64,000 nt of DNA from Siphonodentalium dalli. Taxonomy: Eukaryota; Mollusca; Scaphopoda; Gadilida; Siphonodentaliidae. Numbering within the stretch: position 1 is the stretch's first letter; the number at the start of each line of letters is the position of its first letter. The DNA is taken from the NCBI GenBank assembly GCA_032622095.1, contig CP136065.1:93751343-93815342 (forward strand), in the 5' to 3' direction. The translations under genes and the position numbers were made by a program. Below are positions 11,449 to 24,007 of this stretch, one piece after another. The notes beneath the pieces were generated by a model. It saw nothing but the letters and a program-made list of their open reading frames with translations, was not told the origin of the DNA and ran no database searches.

Positions 11449-12577
11449 TTAAGCAATAAGGTGACTAGACTGAGCACTGTCAACATAGAGTTCGTTGGGC
11501 GAAGATTGGAAAGACGGCGCTGACAATGTAGATTCCATAACAGGAGGAGTGTAGTATGAAGAACCGAAGTGGTATGGATGTTGATAGCCGTATCCATACT
11601 GCTGGTAACCGCTGAAGCTGTATGTCGGATTGAACTGATACGAAGGCACGGGTGGGTAACTGTATGTAGTTATAGGGTAGGAATATTGTTCGTATTTAGC
11701 ACTCGACTGTGGTTGCACACAAGCTGGTGTGTCGACCGGTTGAATCGTACGTAGTGGTGGACTACTTGAAAGATCACTGATATACGATGAGTCCAATGTA
11801 TAGTCAGTCGGCCGTCTGTTGACATCGAACTCTGGGCTGGAATCCAACAATGTCTCGTAACCACTATCCACACTGATGTTTGGTGACGAGTAACTAATAC
11901 TATTCGCCGAAGCACATGGAGACAGAACCGCATAATCTACTGGCGAAGCAGGCTCGCTGGAGACGAATGGTTGAACTGGTGACGTGGTTGTCGGGTGCCG
12001 TTCGGGATGTTGCTCGTTTGTTGTTGGGTTAACTGACGGCACGATGTCATCACGTGGTGATAGATCGCAGATCTGCGACTCGAACACTTTTCGCGGCTCA
12101 GCTGACATGGAGAGGTTGTGTCTGAATGTCTCCATTCTATGTGACAACGCAGTGTATACACGGTCCCAGAACTGGCCGGCGTTTACTCGGTGGTAGCCCC
12201 AACGCAGGGTGTTGGTACCGCTCTCTCGGTCGACGTTAGATCGGTAGTCTCCTTTGGCGAATGTTGGAAGGCTGGTGGGGACGATGGTCCAGAGGAAGGT
12301 AGCTCTGCCGAGAGGTCCGGACTGAGGCTGGCCGCGACCGACGCCGATCTTGGTGAAGCAATTTGTTTTGGAGAGACTGTGTCTGACGGCGTTCTTCCAG
12401 TGTTCTCTTGTCGAATGTCGGAAGAATGAGAAGCGATGCTTGATGTAGCGGTATATCTCGGTGATTGGAAGGCAGAAGTTTGGAGATCTCAGGACGGCGA
12501 TGTAGATGAGTTCGGTATAGGAGTAGTTGGGCTTGACGTTGATGTCATCGCTGACGTCAAGGCGTTCGTACAGGGCG
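11449..12577 (-). pseudogene. Forkhead gene copy 2, 5'-truncated (no exon 1)
   Basis: This is exon 2 of the same family: the full forkhead domain and the whole Ser/Pro/Tyr-rich tail are open to the TAA at 11449. The 5' end is missing. At 12575-12577 the coding sequence runs straight into DNA that lies upstream of exon 1 in the intact genes, joined at a shared GCG. The acceptor site, about 27 residues of exon 2, the intron and exon 1 are all gone. The frame stays open into the flank to a GTG at 12648, but that extension has no ATG, so a normal start is lacking. Helix 3 has KTNCF against KTKCF elsewhere. It could be a recent pseudogene, or a gene using a new promoter and a non-AUG or internal start (the first internal in-frame ATG is the Met of HRMETF). 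Confidence 0.8.
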
Positions 12578-13249
12578 TTGCAGCAATGAAGGCATGCCTT
12601 GTACTGACTAACGGAAAGTTCAACACAATTAACGCAGTCAGTGATCACAACTAATTAGGAGACACGATTGGTGTACTGACCATGTGATTACCGAAGACTA
12701 GTGAACATAGCTGACTATGTGTTGACACTGATGTTGCCCATTCGTGGCAGTGTTTAACGGAGAAGCATCGTGATTTTTTTTTCGAAATTGAAACTCTTTG
12801 AATGAGTAAATAATTGTGACACTGATACTCCGGTTGTTGGCGGTTGACCAGCCTGTTGTGAAACGAAAACAGGTAATTGCAAGTATTGTTTTTATGTTTT
12901 GCCCGATGAGCTGAACTTTATCTTAGGAAGTTTTGGATTATTCAGTGTCAAATCGAACGGTGGATTTTAAAATGTAGTCAATACACTCAAAATCCTTTAC
13001 AACGATTTCTTTATATAATATATGTAATGCTACTGGTAAATATTATGAATGTCTTCCAATTTCGAGCCATAAGATTGCCATATGTTTATCACCCGATAAT
13101 TCGACCCGAACAAAGTAGTAAATACTTAAATGTGTAAAGTTCAAATTCATTATGTTCTCTGAAATGGTAACGTCGATGTGGTTCACGTGGTTGGAATAGT
13201 TCAATCTTAGTTGATATATATGTATATTATTCCACAGGAGGTATAGTGT
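12578..13249. other. 5'-flank DNA displaced next to exon 2 of copy 2
   Basis: Matches 5232-5900 (upstream of exon 1 in copy 1). At 13245-13249 it joins intron sequence through a shared AGTGT, and intron DNA then runs to 13797. Gene order is therefore exon 2, 5' flank, intron, LINE. The same flank-intron joint recurs in copy 3 at 20564-20568. Confidence 0.75.
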
Positions 13250-13797
13250 GTTATTGTCAATTTTTTTCCCTTTGTAGTGTAAACAAAAGCTAAAAACGTT
13301 ACGTTTCCTGGCTTTTGTTTAGATCCGGATATGGTAAACATAAAAAGCGTTATGGAAATAATAAAGAGCATTTATATCACTTGTGTGTGATTTACCAATA
13401 TAATTGCGCTGTGTTATGTAAACAGAAGCACAACTTCTGTAACACGGGCAGGCTCTTATTTCTTATTTACGTACTCCATCGTACGTCTTGGCGACAATAT
13501 ACTATTTACGCGCTTATTATGTTTGGCATATGAACAAAACTATAAAGATTTTAATATTCATTCTGTTGATGGCGATTTGAACAAATATGAATATTTCTGC
13601 AACGAACGCCGCCCGTGCCTTTAAGTTCTACGCGGACCATACACAGTTAGAAGTCCGGGATTACTGTGACCACCCAATAGAATCATGGTAGAGCAATATT
13701 GCACGTGTACTCCTTTTTACAGTGCGGATATGCTTTTAAGGAAAGTGGAGGATGGAAATGATGAGAAGAGACAAAATGGCTTGTTAGATCTGTCAAA

Positions 13798-13945
13798 ACC
13801 ACAAAAATAATGAACGTAGCGAAAACATTTATACCAAATAATGTAATACTAGTCCGCAGAGATAATCCACCATGGCTTACTTGCAACATCCGTAGACTAA
13901 TAAGGGAACGGAGAAAAATCCCTCAGTGTGACCTCTCGATGGGTG
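13798..13945 (+). pseudogene. Duplicate tail of the decayed LINE fragment
   Basis: Identical to 7175-7325. It marks the start of the second tandem block and abuts forkhead intron sequence on its left. Confidence 0.65.
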
Positions 13946-14064
13946 CCTACCATTTTTCCAAAATGTATGTGTGGGTTTGGGGTGTCAAGTTGTAAATTTC
14001 CAACCGTTGAAAATCTGGGGCACCAGTTGGGAAATTAAAATTGAGCCACAAGGGGGGTGTCTGG

Positions 14065-16177
14065 GCCCTGTTTCATGAAAGCAACTTATGACATAGTTGG
14101 GACTTAAGATGGTCATAAGTTCAAACTTCAGTCATAAGTGCGTTTCACGAACAAGGTCTTAACTTAAGATGGTCTTAACTTTGGTCTTAACTTTGGTCTT
14201 AACTTTAAGACTGCTGTGAGGTGTCATAAGATAATCTTAAAGTTAAGACCAACGTGGCATATCGATCACAAGTATGGCGGCCTATGTTATTTTGCAATTA
14301 CGGAGATATCTGTACATTGTCTGGGTGGGCAATTCGTCGTCTGGTATACAGGGTCGTGGATACATAGTGAGAGGGGGTGTTCGCCTCGAAATGTCCAACT
14401 ATACACCCAATTAAACAACACCAAATTCTCTTTGGGTTTAAACATTCCAACTGGTACCTCAAACATTCCAAGACCAAAGTTTGGAGAGGGCACCCCCCCC
14501 CCCCCACCGTATAACCATAGGGTTAATTTGGTAAAAACAATTCAGAGTACAGACTTATCAGGGACGTGGCGAATGGGGTTTGTGTGTTGTCTACCCCCCC
14601 CCCCCCACCACACACACACACTTTGGTCAAAATGTTTAGCACTTGGAAATTTCATGCCTGACAAGAACATTAATCGTACACTTTATATAGGTTTCAATTG
14701 TTTGAATTTCTAAATAGTAAAGAAATGTGTTGTTTTAGACAAACAGCAGCAACCGAAAATCACCAACTTTAGCGGCGTCAGGTTAGAAATTTCGTACTGT
14801 TGGAATATTTTAGATACCAATTGGAAAGTTTGAATCCAACGGGTGGGGTGGACATGGCATTTCGCGAACATGGAAGTTTGGCCCGGTTCAATTAAGGGGC
14901 GGGTGCAGTTGGAAATTGCACGATGTACCACCCCCCCCCCCCACAGGGACCAACTAGCCACCCCGAGCATCGTCGAATGTAGGATATAGTCAATTATCAG
15001 CTGTGTATGTGACCTATAGATAATATATATTATAAAATTGTATTACCCACGAATTAAACTTTTGATAAGAATTATGGCCTAGCTCAAAGCTCACACTCTC
15101 CTCTATGTTATTCCATGTGTGTGTGTGTGTGTGTGTGTGAGATGGGGTAAAATGAGATCAATTAATGTATTGATTCTTTCCTCTTTCCAAATTTCCGTCG
15201 GCTGTTTACAAAGCAGATCATGTCATATAGGAAAGGTAACACAAACGGTCTTTATCAAAATATGTTTTAGAAATAGTGACAATTTTCTATAGAGAATATC
15301 ATTTTTATTGAGTTTATGCCCACGCCCATATGTCGTGATTTTCAAGGCTGTCCAAATTCTTGTCATGTTTTTTTTTGCAGGGGTGGGATGACCGTTGTAC
15401 AGCATACTGTATATATGATATACACACCCGTAACGATGACACCCCTTAATACGAGTGTGCTAACGAAAACGTAGTTTTATATATATATATCCATGGTATG
15501 ACAACCGCATAAAACATCTGCATAAAAATAATTAAAAAAATATTTTTCATTTCCATTTGAATCGAAAAATGACCTATGTGTGTCCTAATGACATCGCCGA
15601 TTTATTTTGATTATTGCTACACGTAGAGAGCGGTGGTCGATAATATACGAGTCATGTCGGCTCACATAAAAAAAATCGCCGCCTGATCATTGCTCTCAGT
15701 TGATTAACTCGGCGTGAATGCATGGTCGCAGTCATGCATCGATCCATATAATTATATTGTCTTATTTCTGACACCGCCACTCGTCAGTAAACGCAAAGCT
15801 CGTCATTTTAAGAGCCTGCGATGTACTCGTGATGTTCGAATTCACATCGTGTAACTCATACAAGTCTAAGATCCATATGCGAATAAAAGGCCATGCATTG
15901 ACTATAGACACTAAGATACATGCGCTGATTCGCCCACCCACCCCAGCCGCTATCCAGCATCCCTGTCACACAATAATGTCAACTCGGACTCGGCTCTTTC
16001 TCGATAACCTCTCAATGCCGTACATAAAGATTGCACAAGCCCACATTGTTTTCGTTCCGGACTGTAGAAAATTGTCGATAACCAGTCTAAATGAGCGGGA
16101 ACTTAACTTACTATTTAAGTAGGACTTAATCTTGTTTTGTGAAACGCGTTCTTGAAACGGAAAAGTTACATCATAAG
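14065..16177. mobile_element. Second copy of the PIF/Harbinger-like TIR element
   Basis: Same element in the second 6.6-kb block, with the identical truncated right joint. It was therefore already truncated before the block duplicated. Differences are mainly in C-run and TG-run length. Confidence 0.6.
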
Positions 16178-16356
16178 TCGGACATCCTTCAGCGGAGTCC
16201 CTCTAGCCACGCCCCTGGTCAGGACGAGCTTTGCAAACAGCTTTAAATAGCAAGGTCGTATTACAAGTGTATCAATAAGCGTTGATATCATACAAAGTAG
16301 CTCGCGGTGTTATACACTAGTACACCCTTGTGGTATCCTTTCACCCAAGCTTCTTC

Positions 16357-17025
16357 AATCACCACACCAAAGCACAACGCGTCCGATATTTAACACCCGA
16401 GTTACAAGCTAAATGTCCGCATGGATACAAAATTAACTAATTTCCCAGTCCAAATAGACCGTATATATAACTCCGGTAAGAATGAATATAAGAAACCAAA
16501 AGTAAGTCCCCCCCCCCCCCCGAGCTGTGCTATCACCACACCAAAACACAGATTAGTTACAAGCTAAAATGTTCTATCGGCACAAAGTTCCAAGTCTTAA
16601 ACAAGGGTCGTAACTCTGGTAAAAAGAATAATGGATGAAACCCATAATATGTGGCTATCGCAAAAGACAATGGAATCCGATAACTATAACATCCAAGTTA
16701 CAAGCTGAAATGTTTGTACGTTAAAAAATTCAAACAAGGACCGTAATTCTAGAAAAAAAAATGAATGGACGAAAGCCTTAGTACATGTATGTGTGTAGCG
16801 TATCTAAACACGTGCTATCACCATGACAATTGACAACGACATCCGATAATTACCACCCGAGTTGCGAGCTTATATGTTCCTAAGGACACACATTTCCAGA
16901 GCCGTAATTCTGGTAAACAATATTGGACGAAATCCCCCGATATGTGCTATCACCACACAAAAGGACGACGATATCCGATAATTAGCACCCGAGTAGCAAG
17001 GTGATCTTTTTGGACAGACGGACGG
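16357..17025. repeat. Degenerate tandem repeat, 3' of copy 3
   Basis: Near-identical to the array at 9740-10405, displaced by about 6.62 kb. The flank onward to 18068 likewise mirrors 10405-11448. Confidence 0.65.
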
Positions 17026-18068
17026 AAACATCAGCTATATGCACCGAAAATCCTATGGGGATCGGGTGCATATAAATCGACTTGATCTTTTAGAATGGGA
17101 CACCGAAGTTTTCGACAATTCGTTTGTGTATATTAACTAATAGAAAAAACAATATTCACGGTGGCGACATTTTAACCATGAGACGCCTGTTACTTCATAA
17201 TACTGATGTGTGACAGCTCGTGGTCCGAATTGTTAACATTCAATATGGGATAGGCTTGGGAAATTGGGAAAGATAATCGTGTGGATGTTTGGAATATTTC
17301 ATTAAAACGCATAAATGTCACCCATATTCCACATATATAGAACCAAAAAGAAGGCAGCTATGAATACAAAAAAACATGACATAAAAACTAGGTCAATAAA
17401 TGCCATTTTATTTTTAAGTAACTTGTTTATGCCCTTCGCACAGTTTCGTACCTACATGTACGGTCAAACGTACGAACTTAATTATCATCAATTGGGTTGA
17501 AAATATTATAGTTGGAAATATGGCGGTACCGGTTGTACCCAAATGGGCGTACAAATGAACTTGGTATTATGGTCTGGTTCAAATGGGTGCCGATGGAAAG
17601 CTGATGGTGGAGACCATCTAGCCACGTCCCTCAGCTGATGTTGGCGGATTCTGACTATTGATAAGTGCATGATAATTTATTTATCTCAATAATAACAATT
17701 TATACAACAGTAAATTTTAGCACAGTTATCTAATGACAAGATGTCAAGCAGACAATTCAAGTAATATACAATTCTACTTGAGTAAATTTACAATCAAATC
17801 CGCCATCGTAACTATAACAACGTAAATAAAGAGTAACAAACAGATATTCCATAAATGCAAAACTGAATTTGAAGAAAGCAAGTATCTTTTTGTAATGAAT
17901 GTAACACACTATTCTAGTTTTGATAAATGAAATTAATTTGATGGAAATTAGTAATAAGCGCCCCATAGTGGGTTTCCACTTTATTTCAGCTGGTGAAACG
18001 GAATTGTCGTGTTGTACGGTTTGCAATTATGGAATATCATACATCAATAATGTTCATGAATACAAAAT

Positions 18069-21000
18069 TTAAGCAATAAGGTGACTAGACTGAGCACTGT
18101 CAACATAGAGTTCGTTGGGCGAAGATTGGAAAGACGGCGCTGACAATGTAGATTCCATAACAGGAGGAGTGTAGTATGAAGAACCGAAGTGGTATGGATG
18201 TTGATAGCCGTATCCATACTGCTGGTAACCGCTGAAGCTGTATGTCGGATTGAACTGATACGAAGGCACGGGTGGGTAACTGTATGTAGTTATAGGGTAG
18301 GAATATTGTTCGTATTTAGCACTTGACTGTGGTTGCACACAAGCTGGTGTGTCGACCGGTTGAATCGTACGTAGTGGTGGACTACTTGAAAGATCACTGA
18401 TATACGATGAGTCCAATGTATAGTCAGTCGGTCGCCTGTTGACATCGAACTCTGGGCTGGAATCCAACAATGTCTCGTAACCACTATCCACACTGATGTT
18501 TGGTGACGAGTAACTAATACTATTCGCCGAAGCACATGGAGACAGAACCGCATAATCTACTGGCGAAGCAGGCACGCTGGCGACGAATGGTTGAACTGGT
18601 GACGTGGTTGTCGGGAGCCGTTCGGGATGTTGCTCGTTTGTTGTTGGGTTAACTGACGGCACGATGTCATCACGTGGTGATAGATCGCAGATCTGCGACT
18701 CGAACACTTTTCGCGGCTCAGCTGACATGGAGAGGTTGTGTCTGAATGTCTCCATTCTATGTGACAACGCAGTGGATACACGGTCCCAGAACTGGCCGGC
18801 GTTTACTCGGTGGTAGCCCCAACGCAGGGTGTTGGTACCGCTCTCTCGGTCGACGTTAGATCGGTGGTCTCCTTTGGCGAATGTTGGAAGGCTGGTGGGG
18901 ACGATGGTCCAGAGGAAGGTGGCTCTGCCGAGAGGTCCGGACTGAGGCTGGCCGCGACCGACGCCGATCTTGGTGAAGCATTTTGTTTTGGAGAGGCTGT
19001 GTCTGACGGCGTTCTTCCAGTGTTCTCTTGTCGAATGTCGGAAGAATGAGAAGCGATGCTTGATGTAGCGGTATATCTCGGTGATTGGAAGGCAGAAGTT
19101 TGGAGATCTCAGGACGGCGATGTAGATGAGTTCGGTATAGGAGTAGTTGGGCTTGACGTTGATGTCATCGCTGACGTCAAGGCGTTCGTACAGGGCGACG
19201 AAGTTGTCGACGACTTTGCGGAGATCTATGTCGGTTTCTTGTGAAAATTGTGTTTTCGTTTGCTGATCGTAGGTACCTGGAAGCAGAAGACGATTCTAGT
19301 TAGAAACAATAATGGGCGTGCTATGGTTAAAGAAAGTTAGATAACTCCATATCCTGATCAACAGGGCATTATCTTATTACCTAACATCAGATCATTTAAA
19401 GCTGTTTTAACCGGATACGTACTCTGTTTAGCGTGTGTATATATGGCCTTGGTATTACGTAGCCATACATGATTGTATATATATTAAACATACGCAATTC
19501 ACCAAATCAACCATTAAATCATGGAACCAGACCAACATTATAATTATAATCAGCAAAAACGGACATAACGTCAGAAGAAGAACTATCTACTGTGAACAAT
19601 ATATATTCTCAACAAAAATATATATGTGTTACAATGTAGCCTTTAACAAACTGAAAGGTTATGAGGGTGGGGACGATGGTCCAGAGGAAGGTGGCTCTGC
19701 CGAGAGGTCCGGACTGAGGCTGGCCGCGACCGACGCCGATCTTGGTGAAGCATTTTGTTTTGGAGAGGCTGTGTCTGACGGCGTTCTTCCAGTGTTCTCT
19801 TGTCGAATGTCGGAAGAATGAGAAGCGATGCTTGATGTAGCGGTATATCTCGGTGATTGGAAGGCAGAAGTTTGGAGATCTCAGGACGGCGATGTAGATG
19901 AGCAATGAAGGCATGCCTTGTACTGACTAACGGAAAGTTCAACACAATTAACGCAGTCAGTGATCACAACTAATTAGGAGACACGATTGGTGTACTGACC
20001 ATGTGATTACCGAAGACTAGTGAACATAGCTGACTATGTGTTGACACTGATGTTGCCCATTCGTGGCAGTGTTTAACGGAGAAGCATCGTGATTTTTTTT
20101 TCGAAATTGAAACTCTTTGAATGAGTAAATAATTGTGACACTGATACTCCGGTTGTTGGCGGTTGACCAGCCTGTTGTGAAACGAAAACAGGTAATTGCA
20201 AGTATTGTTTTTATGTTTTGCCCGATGAGCTGAACTTTATCTTAGGAAGTTTTGGATTATTCAGTGTCAAATCGAACGGTGGATTTTAAAATGTAGTCAA
20301 TACACTCAAAATCCTTTACAACGATTTCTTTATATAATATATGTAATGCTACTGGTAAATATTATGAATGTCTTCCAATTTCGAGCCATAAGATTGCCAT
20401 ATGTTTATCACCCGATAATTCGACCCGAACAAAGTAGTAAATACTTAAATGTGTAAAGTTCAAATTCATTATGTTCTCTGAAATGGTAACGTCGATGTGG
20501 TTCACGTGGTTGGAATAGTTCAATCTTAGTTGATATATATGTATATTATTCCACAGGAGGTATAGTGTGTTATTGTCAATTTTTTTCCCTTTGTAGTGTA
20601 AACAAAAGCTAAAAACGTTACGTTTCCTGGCTTTTGTTTAGATCCGGATATGGTAAACATAAAAAGCGTTATGGAAATAATAAAGAGCATTTATATCACT
20701 TGTGTGTGATTTACCAATATAATTGCGCTGTGTTATGTAAACAGAAGCACAACTTCTGTAACACGGGCAGGCTCTTATTTCTTATTTACGTACTCCATCG
20801 TACGTCTTGGCGACAATATACTATTTACGCGCTTATTATGTTTGGCATATGAACAAAACTATAAAGATTTTAATATTCATTCTGTTGATGGCGATTTGAA
20901 CAAATATGAATATTTCTGCAACGAACGCCGCCCGTGCCTTTAAGTTCTACGCGGACCATACACAGTTAGAAGTCCGGGATTACTGTGACCACCCAATAGA

Positions 21001-21328
21001 ATCATGGTAGAGCAATATTGCACGTGTACTCCTTTTTACAGTGCGGATATGCTTTTAAGGAAAGTGGAGGATGGAAATGATGAGAAGAGACAAAATGGCT
21101 TGTTAGATCTGTCTATTCGTGTATTTGAAATATATAATTATGGTGGATGTACATATTTTATCGCACATGTTTACCAACATTAACTTTTTACGGTTATATG
21201 AATTTAAATGATTTTAGAAGGGTGTGACGACATTTAATGAACATACCTGGCCGGTGCTGGAGAAGACGGCGAACTTTCTCAGAATGATCATCCTGGATTG
21301 AGAATTCGTCGGAAAATTTGCGCTTCAT
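18069..21328 (-). CDS. Forkhead-domain transcription factor, copy 3 (rearranged intron)
   Basis: Exon 1 is 21247-21328 (start MKRKFSDEFS) and exon 2 is 18069-19276, both with the same splice signals as copy 1, giving 429 residues. An in-frame ATG at 21412 would add 28 residues (MCPHDRRLSF...). The forkhead domain (about 18897-19154) and the tail are intact; the tail has ASVP where copies 1, 5 and 6 have ASEP. The intron is 1970 bp because it holds an insert: a 237-bp duplicate of the forkhead-coding sequence (19666-19902) followed by DNA normally found upstream of exon 1 (to about 20564), after which normal intron resumes. The duplicate lies in sense, so aberrant splicing or read-through is conceivable. 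Exon 2 of this copy and of copy 2 belong to the 6.6-kb duplicated blocks. Confidence 0.8.
19666..19902 (-). pseudogene. Forkhead-domain fragment inside the intron of copy 3
   Basis: A sense-strand duplicate of most of the forkhead-coding sequence, reading IYIAVLRSPNFCLPITEIYR through the helix 3 RHSLS motif to LWTIVP, with no stop inside. The left joint shares GGTG between intron and exon sequence, and the right joint shares AG with the upstream flank. Neither end coincides with a splice site of the intact gene, so it is more likely debris of template switching than a spare exon. It matches copy 3 itself closely in sequence, which suggests a young event. Confidence 0.8.
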
Positions 21329-22689
21329 AATTGTCTGATGGCGTGTGTGTGGTTTATCGTTGTAAGCTGAGAAACTAAGACTGAATGAAAGTCGTCGATC
21401 ATGGGGGCACATTTAAACAGGTATATTGTTTTTACAATGAGTTCTGCTGACACCCATTTGGAAGCCCTCGAGAAAACCGCCGGCGTCATTGTTTAAATAA
21501 TATTGACCAATCGCGTTGCAGCATTGAAGGCATGCCTTGTACTCACTAACAGAAAGTTCAACTCAATTAACGCAGTCAGTGATTACAACTAATTAGGAGA
21601 CACGATTGGTGTACTGACCATGTGATTACTGAAGACTAGTGAACATAGCTGACTATGTGTTGACACTGATGTTGCCGATTCGTGGCAGTGTTGAACGGAG
21701 AAGCATCGTGATTTTTTTTTCGAAATTGAAACTCTTTGAATGAGTAAATAATTGTGACACTGATACTCCGGTTGTTGGCGGACCAGCCTGTTGTGAAACG
21801 AAAACTGGTAATTGCAAGTATTTTTGTTATGTTTTGCCCGATGAGCTGAAATTTATTTTAGGAAGTTTTGGATTATTCAGTGTCAAATCGAACGGTGGAT
21901 TTTAAAATTTAGTCAATACACTCAAAATCCCTTAAAACGATTTCTTTATATGATATATGTAATGCTACTTGTAAATTGTGAATGTTTTCCAATTTCGAGC
22001 CAGAGTAATATAAGATTGTCATATGTTTATCACCCGATAATTCGACCCAAACAAAGTATTAAATACTTACATGTGTATGGTTCAAATTCATTATGTTCTC
22101 TGAAATGGTAACGTCGATGTGGTTCACGTGGTTGGAATAATTCAATCTTAGTTGATATATATGTATATTATTCCACTGGAGGTAGTGTTTTGGATACTAA
22201 CTTATCGGCTTTGTTCACCGAAACAGTCCATAATATGTCTTTAACTCATGTATCGGTCTATTTTGCCATACAGACCCAGACCGCGATGAACACAATGATA
22301 ATATATTTATGATAATATAATATACATATATGTACAACTAGATAAATTTGAAACTAGTTCATAGTAACTTTTGTGCCATCTTTACAAATGTCCATTTTGT
22401 AGATATGTTTGTTTATGCTGTTTGTTCTGTCACACCAAATATTGTTGTATATTGGCATATATGCATAATACATTATCTATCTAACAATTATAATTCAGCA
22501 GTTCATTCATCATAACAGATTCATATAACCAGGGTCAGTGTGTTATCTAATCTCAAAAACTAATAGTTTTATGCATTAATTAATTGTTTATTTTTTCTAT
22601 TTAAATGGCTTCCGTTTTATTTAAACACAGAACTGCTTTCCGAAATTTTGCGAATATCCACTTTGCGGGTTAGGACCATTATTTAATGG

Positions 22690-22965
22690 GCGGTGACGGT
22701 ATGCAGGATACCCTTAAATGTATGTGTGTAGCGTATCTAAACACGTGCTATCACCATGACAATTGACAACGACATCCGATAATTACCACCGAGTTGCGAG
22801 CTTAAATGTTCCTAAGGACACACATTTCCAGAGCCGTAATTCTGGTAAACAATAATGGACGAAATCCCCCGATATGTGCTATCACCACACAAAAGGACGA
22901 CGATATCCGATAGTTAGCACCCGAGTAGCAAGGTGATCTGTTTGGACAGACGGACGGAAACATCA
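22690..22965. repeat. Shortened tandem repeat, 3' of copy 4
   Basis: Only the last two units (near 22747 and 22875) remain. The left edge is a joint at about 22686, where GGTTAGGACCATTATTTAATGG sequence like that at 31137 meets GGCGGTGACGGTATGCAGG intron-like sequence and then the array. From 22965 to 24007 is the ordinary 3' flank. Confidence 0.6.
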
Positions 22966-24007
22966 GCTATATGCACCGAAAATCCTATGGGGATCGGGTG
23001 CATATAAATCGACTTGATCTTTTCGAATGGGACACCGAAGTTTTCGACAATTCGTTTGGGTATATTAACTAATAGAAAAACAATATTCACGGTGGCGACA
23101 TTTTAACCATGAGACGCCTGTTACTTCATAATACTGATGTGTGACAGCTTGTGGTCCGAATTGTTAACATTCAATATGGGATAGGCTTGGGAAATTGGGA
23201 AAGATAATCGTGTGGATATTTGGAATATTTCATTAAAATGCATAAATGTCACCCATATTCCACAGATATAGAACCAAAAAGAAGGCAGCTATGAATACAA
23301 AAAACATGACATAAAAACTAGGTCAATAAATGCCATTTAATTTTTAAGTAACTTGTTTATGCCCTTCGCACAGTTTCGTACCTACATGTACGGTCAAAAG
23401 TACGAACTTAATTATCATCAATTGGGGGTATCAGGTTGAAAATATTACAGTAGGAAATATGGCGGTACCGGTTGTACCCAAATGGGCGTACAAATGAACT
23501 TGGGATTATGGTCTGGTTCAAATGGGTGCCCATGGAAAGCTGATGGTGGAGACCATCTAGCCACGTCCCTCAGCTGATGTTGGCGGATTCTGACTATTGA
23601 TAAGTGCATGATAATTTATTTATCTCAATAATAACAATTTATACAACAGTAAATTTTAGCACAGTTATCTAATGACAGGATGTCAAGCAGACAATTCAAG
23701 TAATACACAATTCTACTTGAGTAAATTTACAATCAAATCCGCCATCGTAACTATAACAACGTAAATAAAGAGTAACAAACAGATATTCCATAAATGCAAA
23801 ACTGAATTTGAAGAAAGCAAGTATCTTTTTGTAATGAATGTAACACACTATTCTAGTTTTGATAAATGAAATTAATTTGATGGAAATTATTAATAAGCGC
23901 CCCATAGTGGGTTTCCACTTTGTTTCAGCTGGTGAAACGGAATTGTCGTGTTGTACGGTTTGCAATTATGGAATATCATACATCAATAATGTTCATGAAT
24001 ACAAAAT

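Larger units (their letters stand above)
7175..13797. repeat. 6.6-kb direct tandem block, first copy
   Basis: Starts within a decayed LINE (ACCACAAAAATAATGAACG) and ends in forkhead intron sequence at about 13797, where the same LINE position begins again. Holds a TIR element, the degenerate repeat and forkhead copy 2. Sequence identity to the second block is very high, with differences mostly in C-runs and at scattered single bases. Confidence 0.85.
13798..21112. repeat. 6.6-kb direct tandem block, second copy (enlarged)
   Basis: Mirrors 7175-13797 at an offset of about 6.62 kb as far as the forkhead exon. It then carries about 700 extra bases (true exon 2 start, intron, and the inserted forkhead fragment) before re-aligning at an offset of 7319. 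At about 21112 it continues into normal intron and exon 1 instead of jumping back to LINE sequence. Confidence 0.8.
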
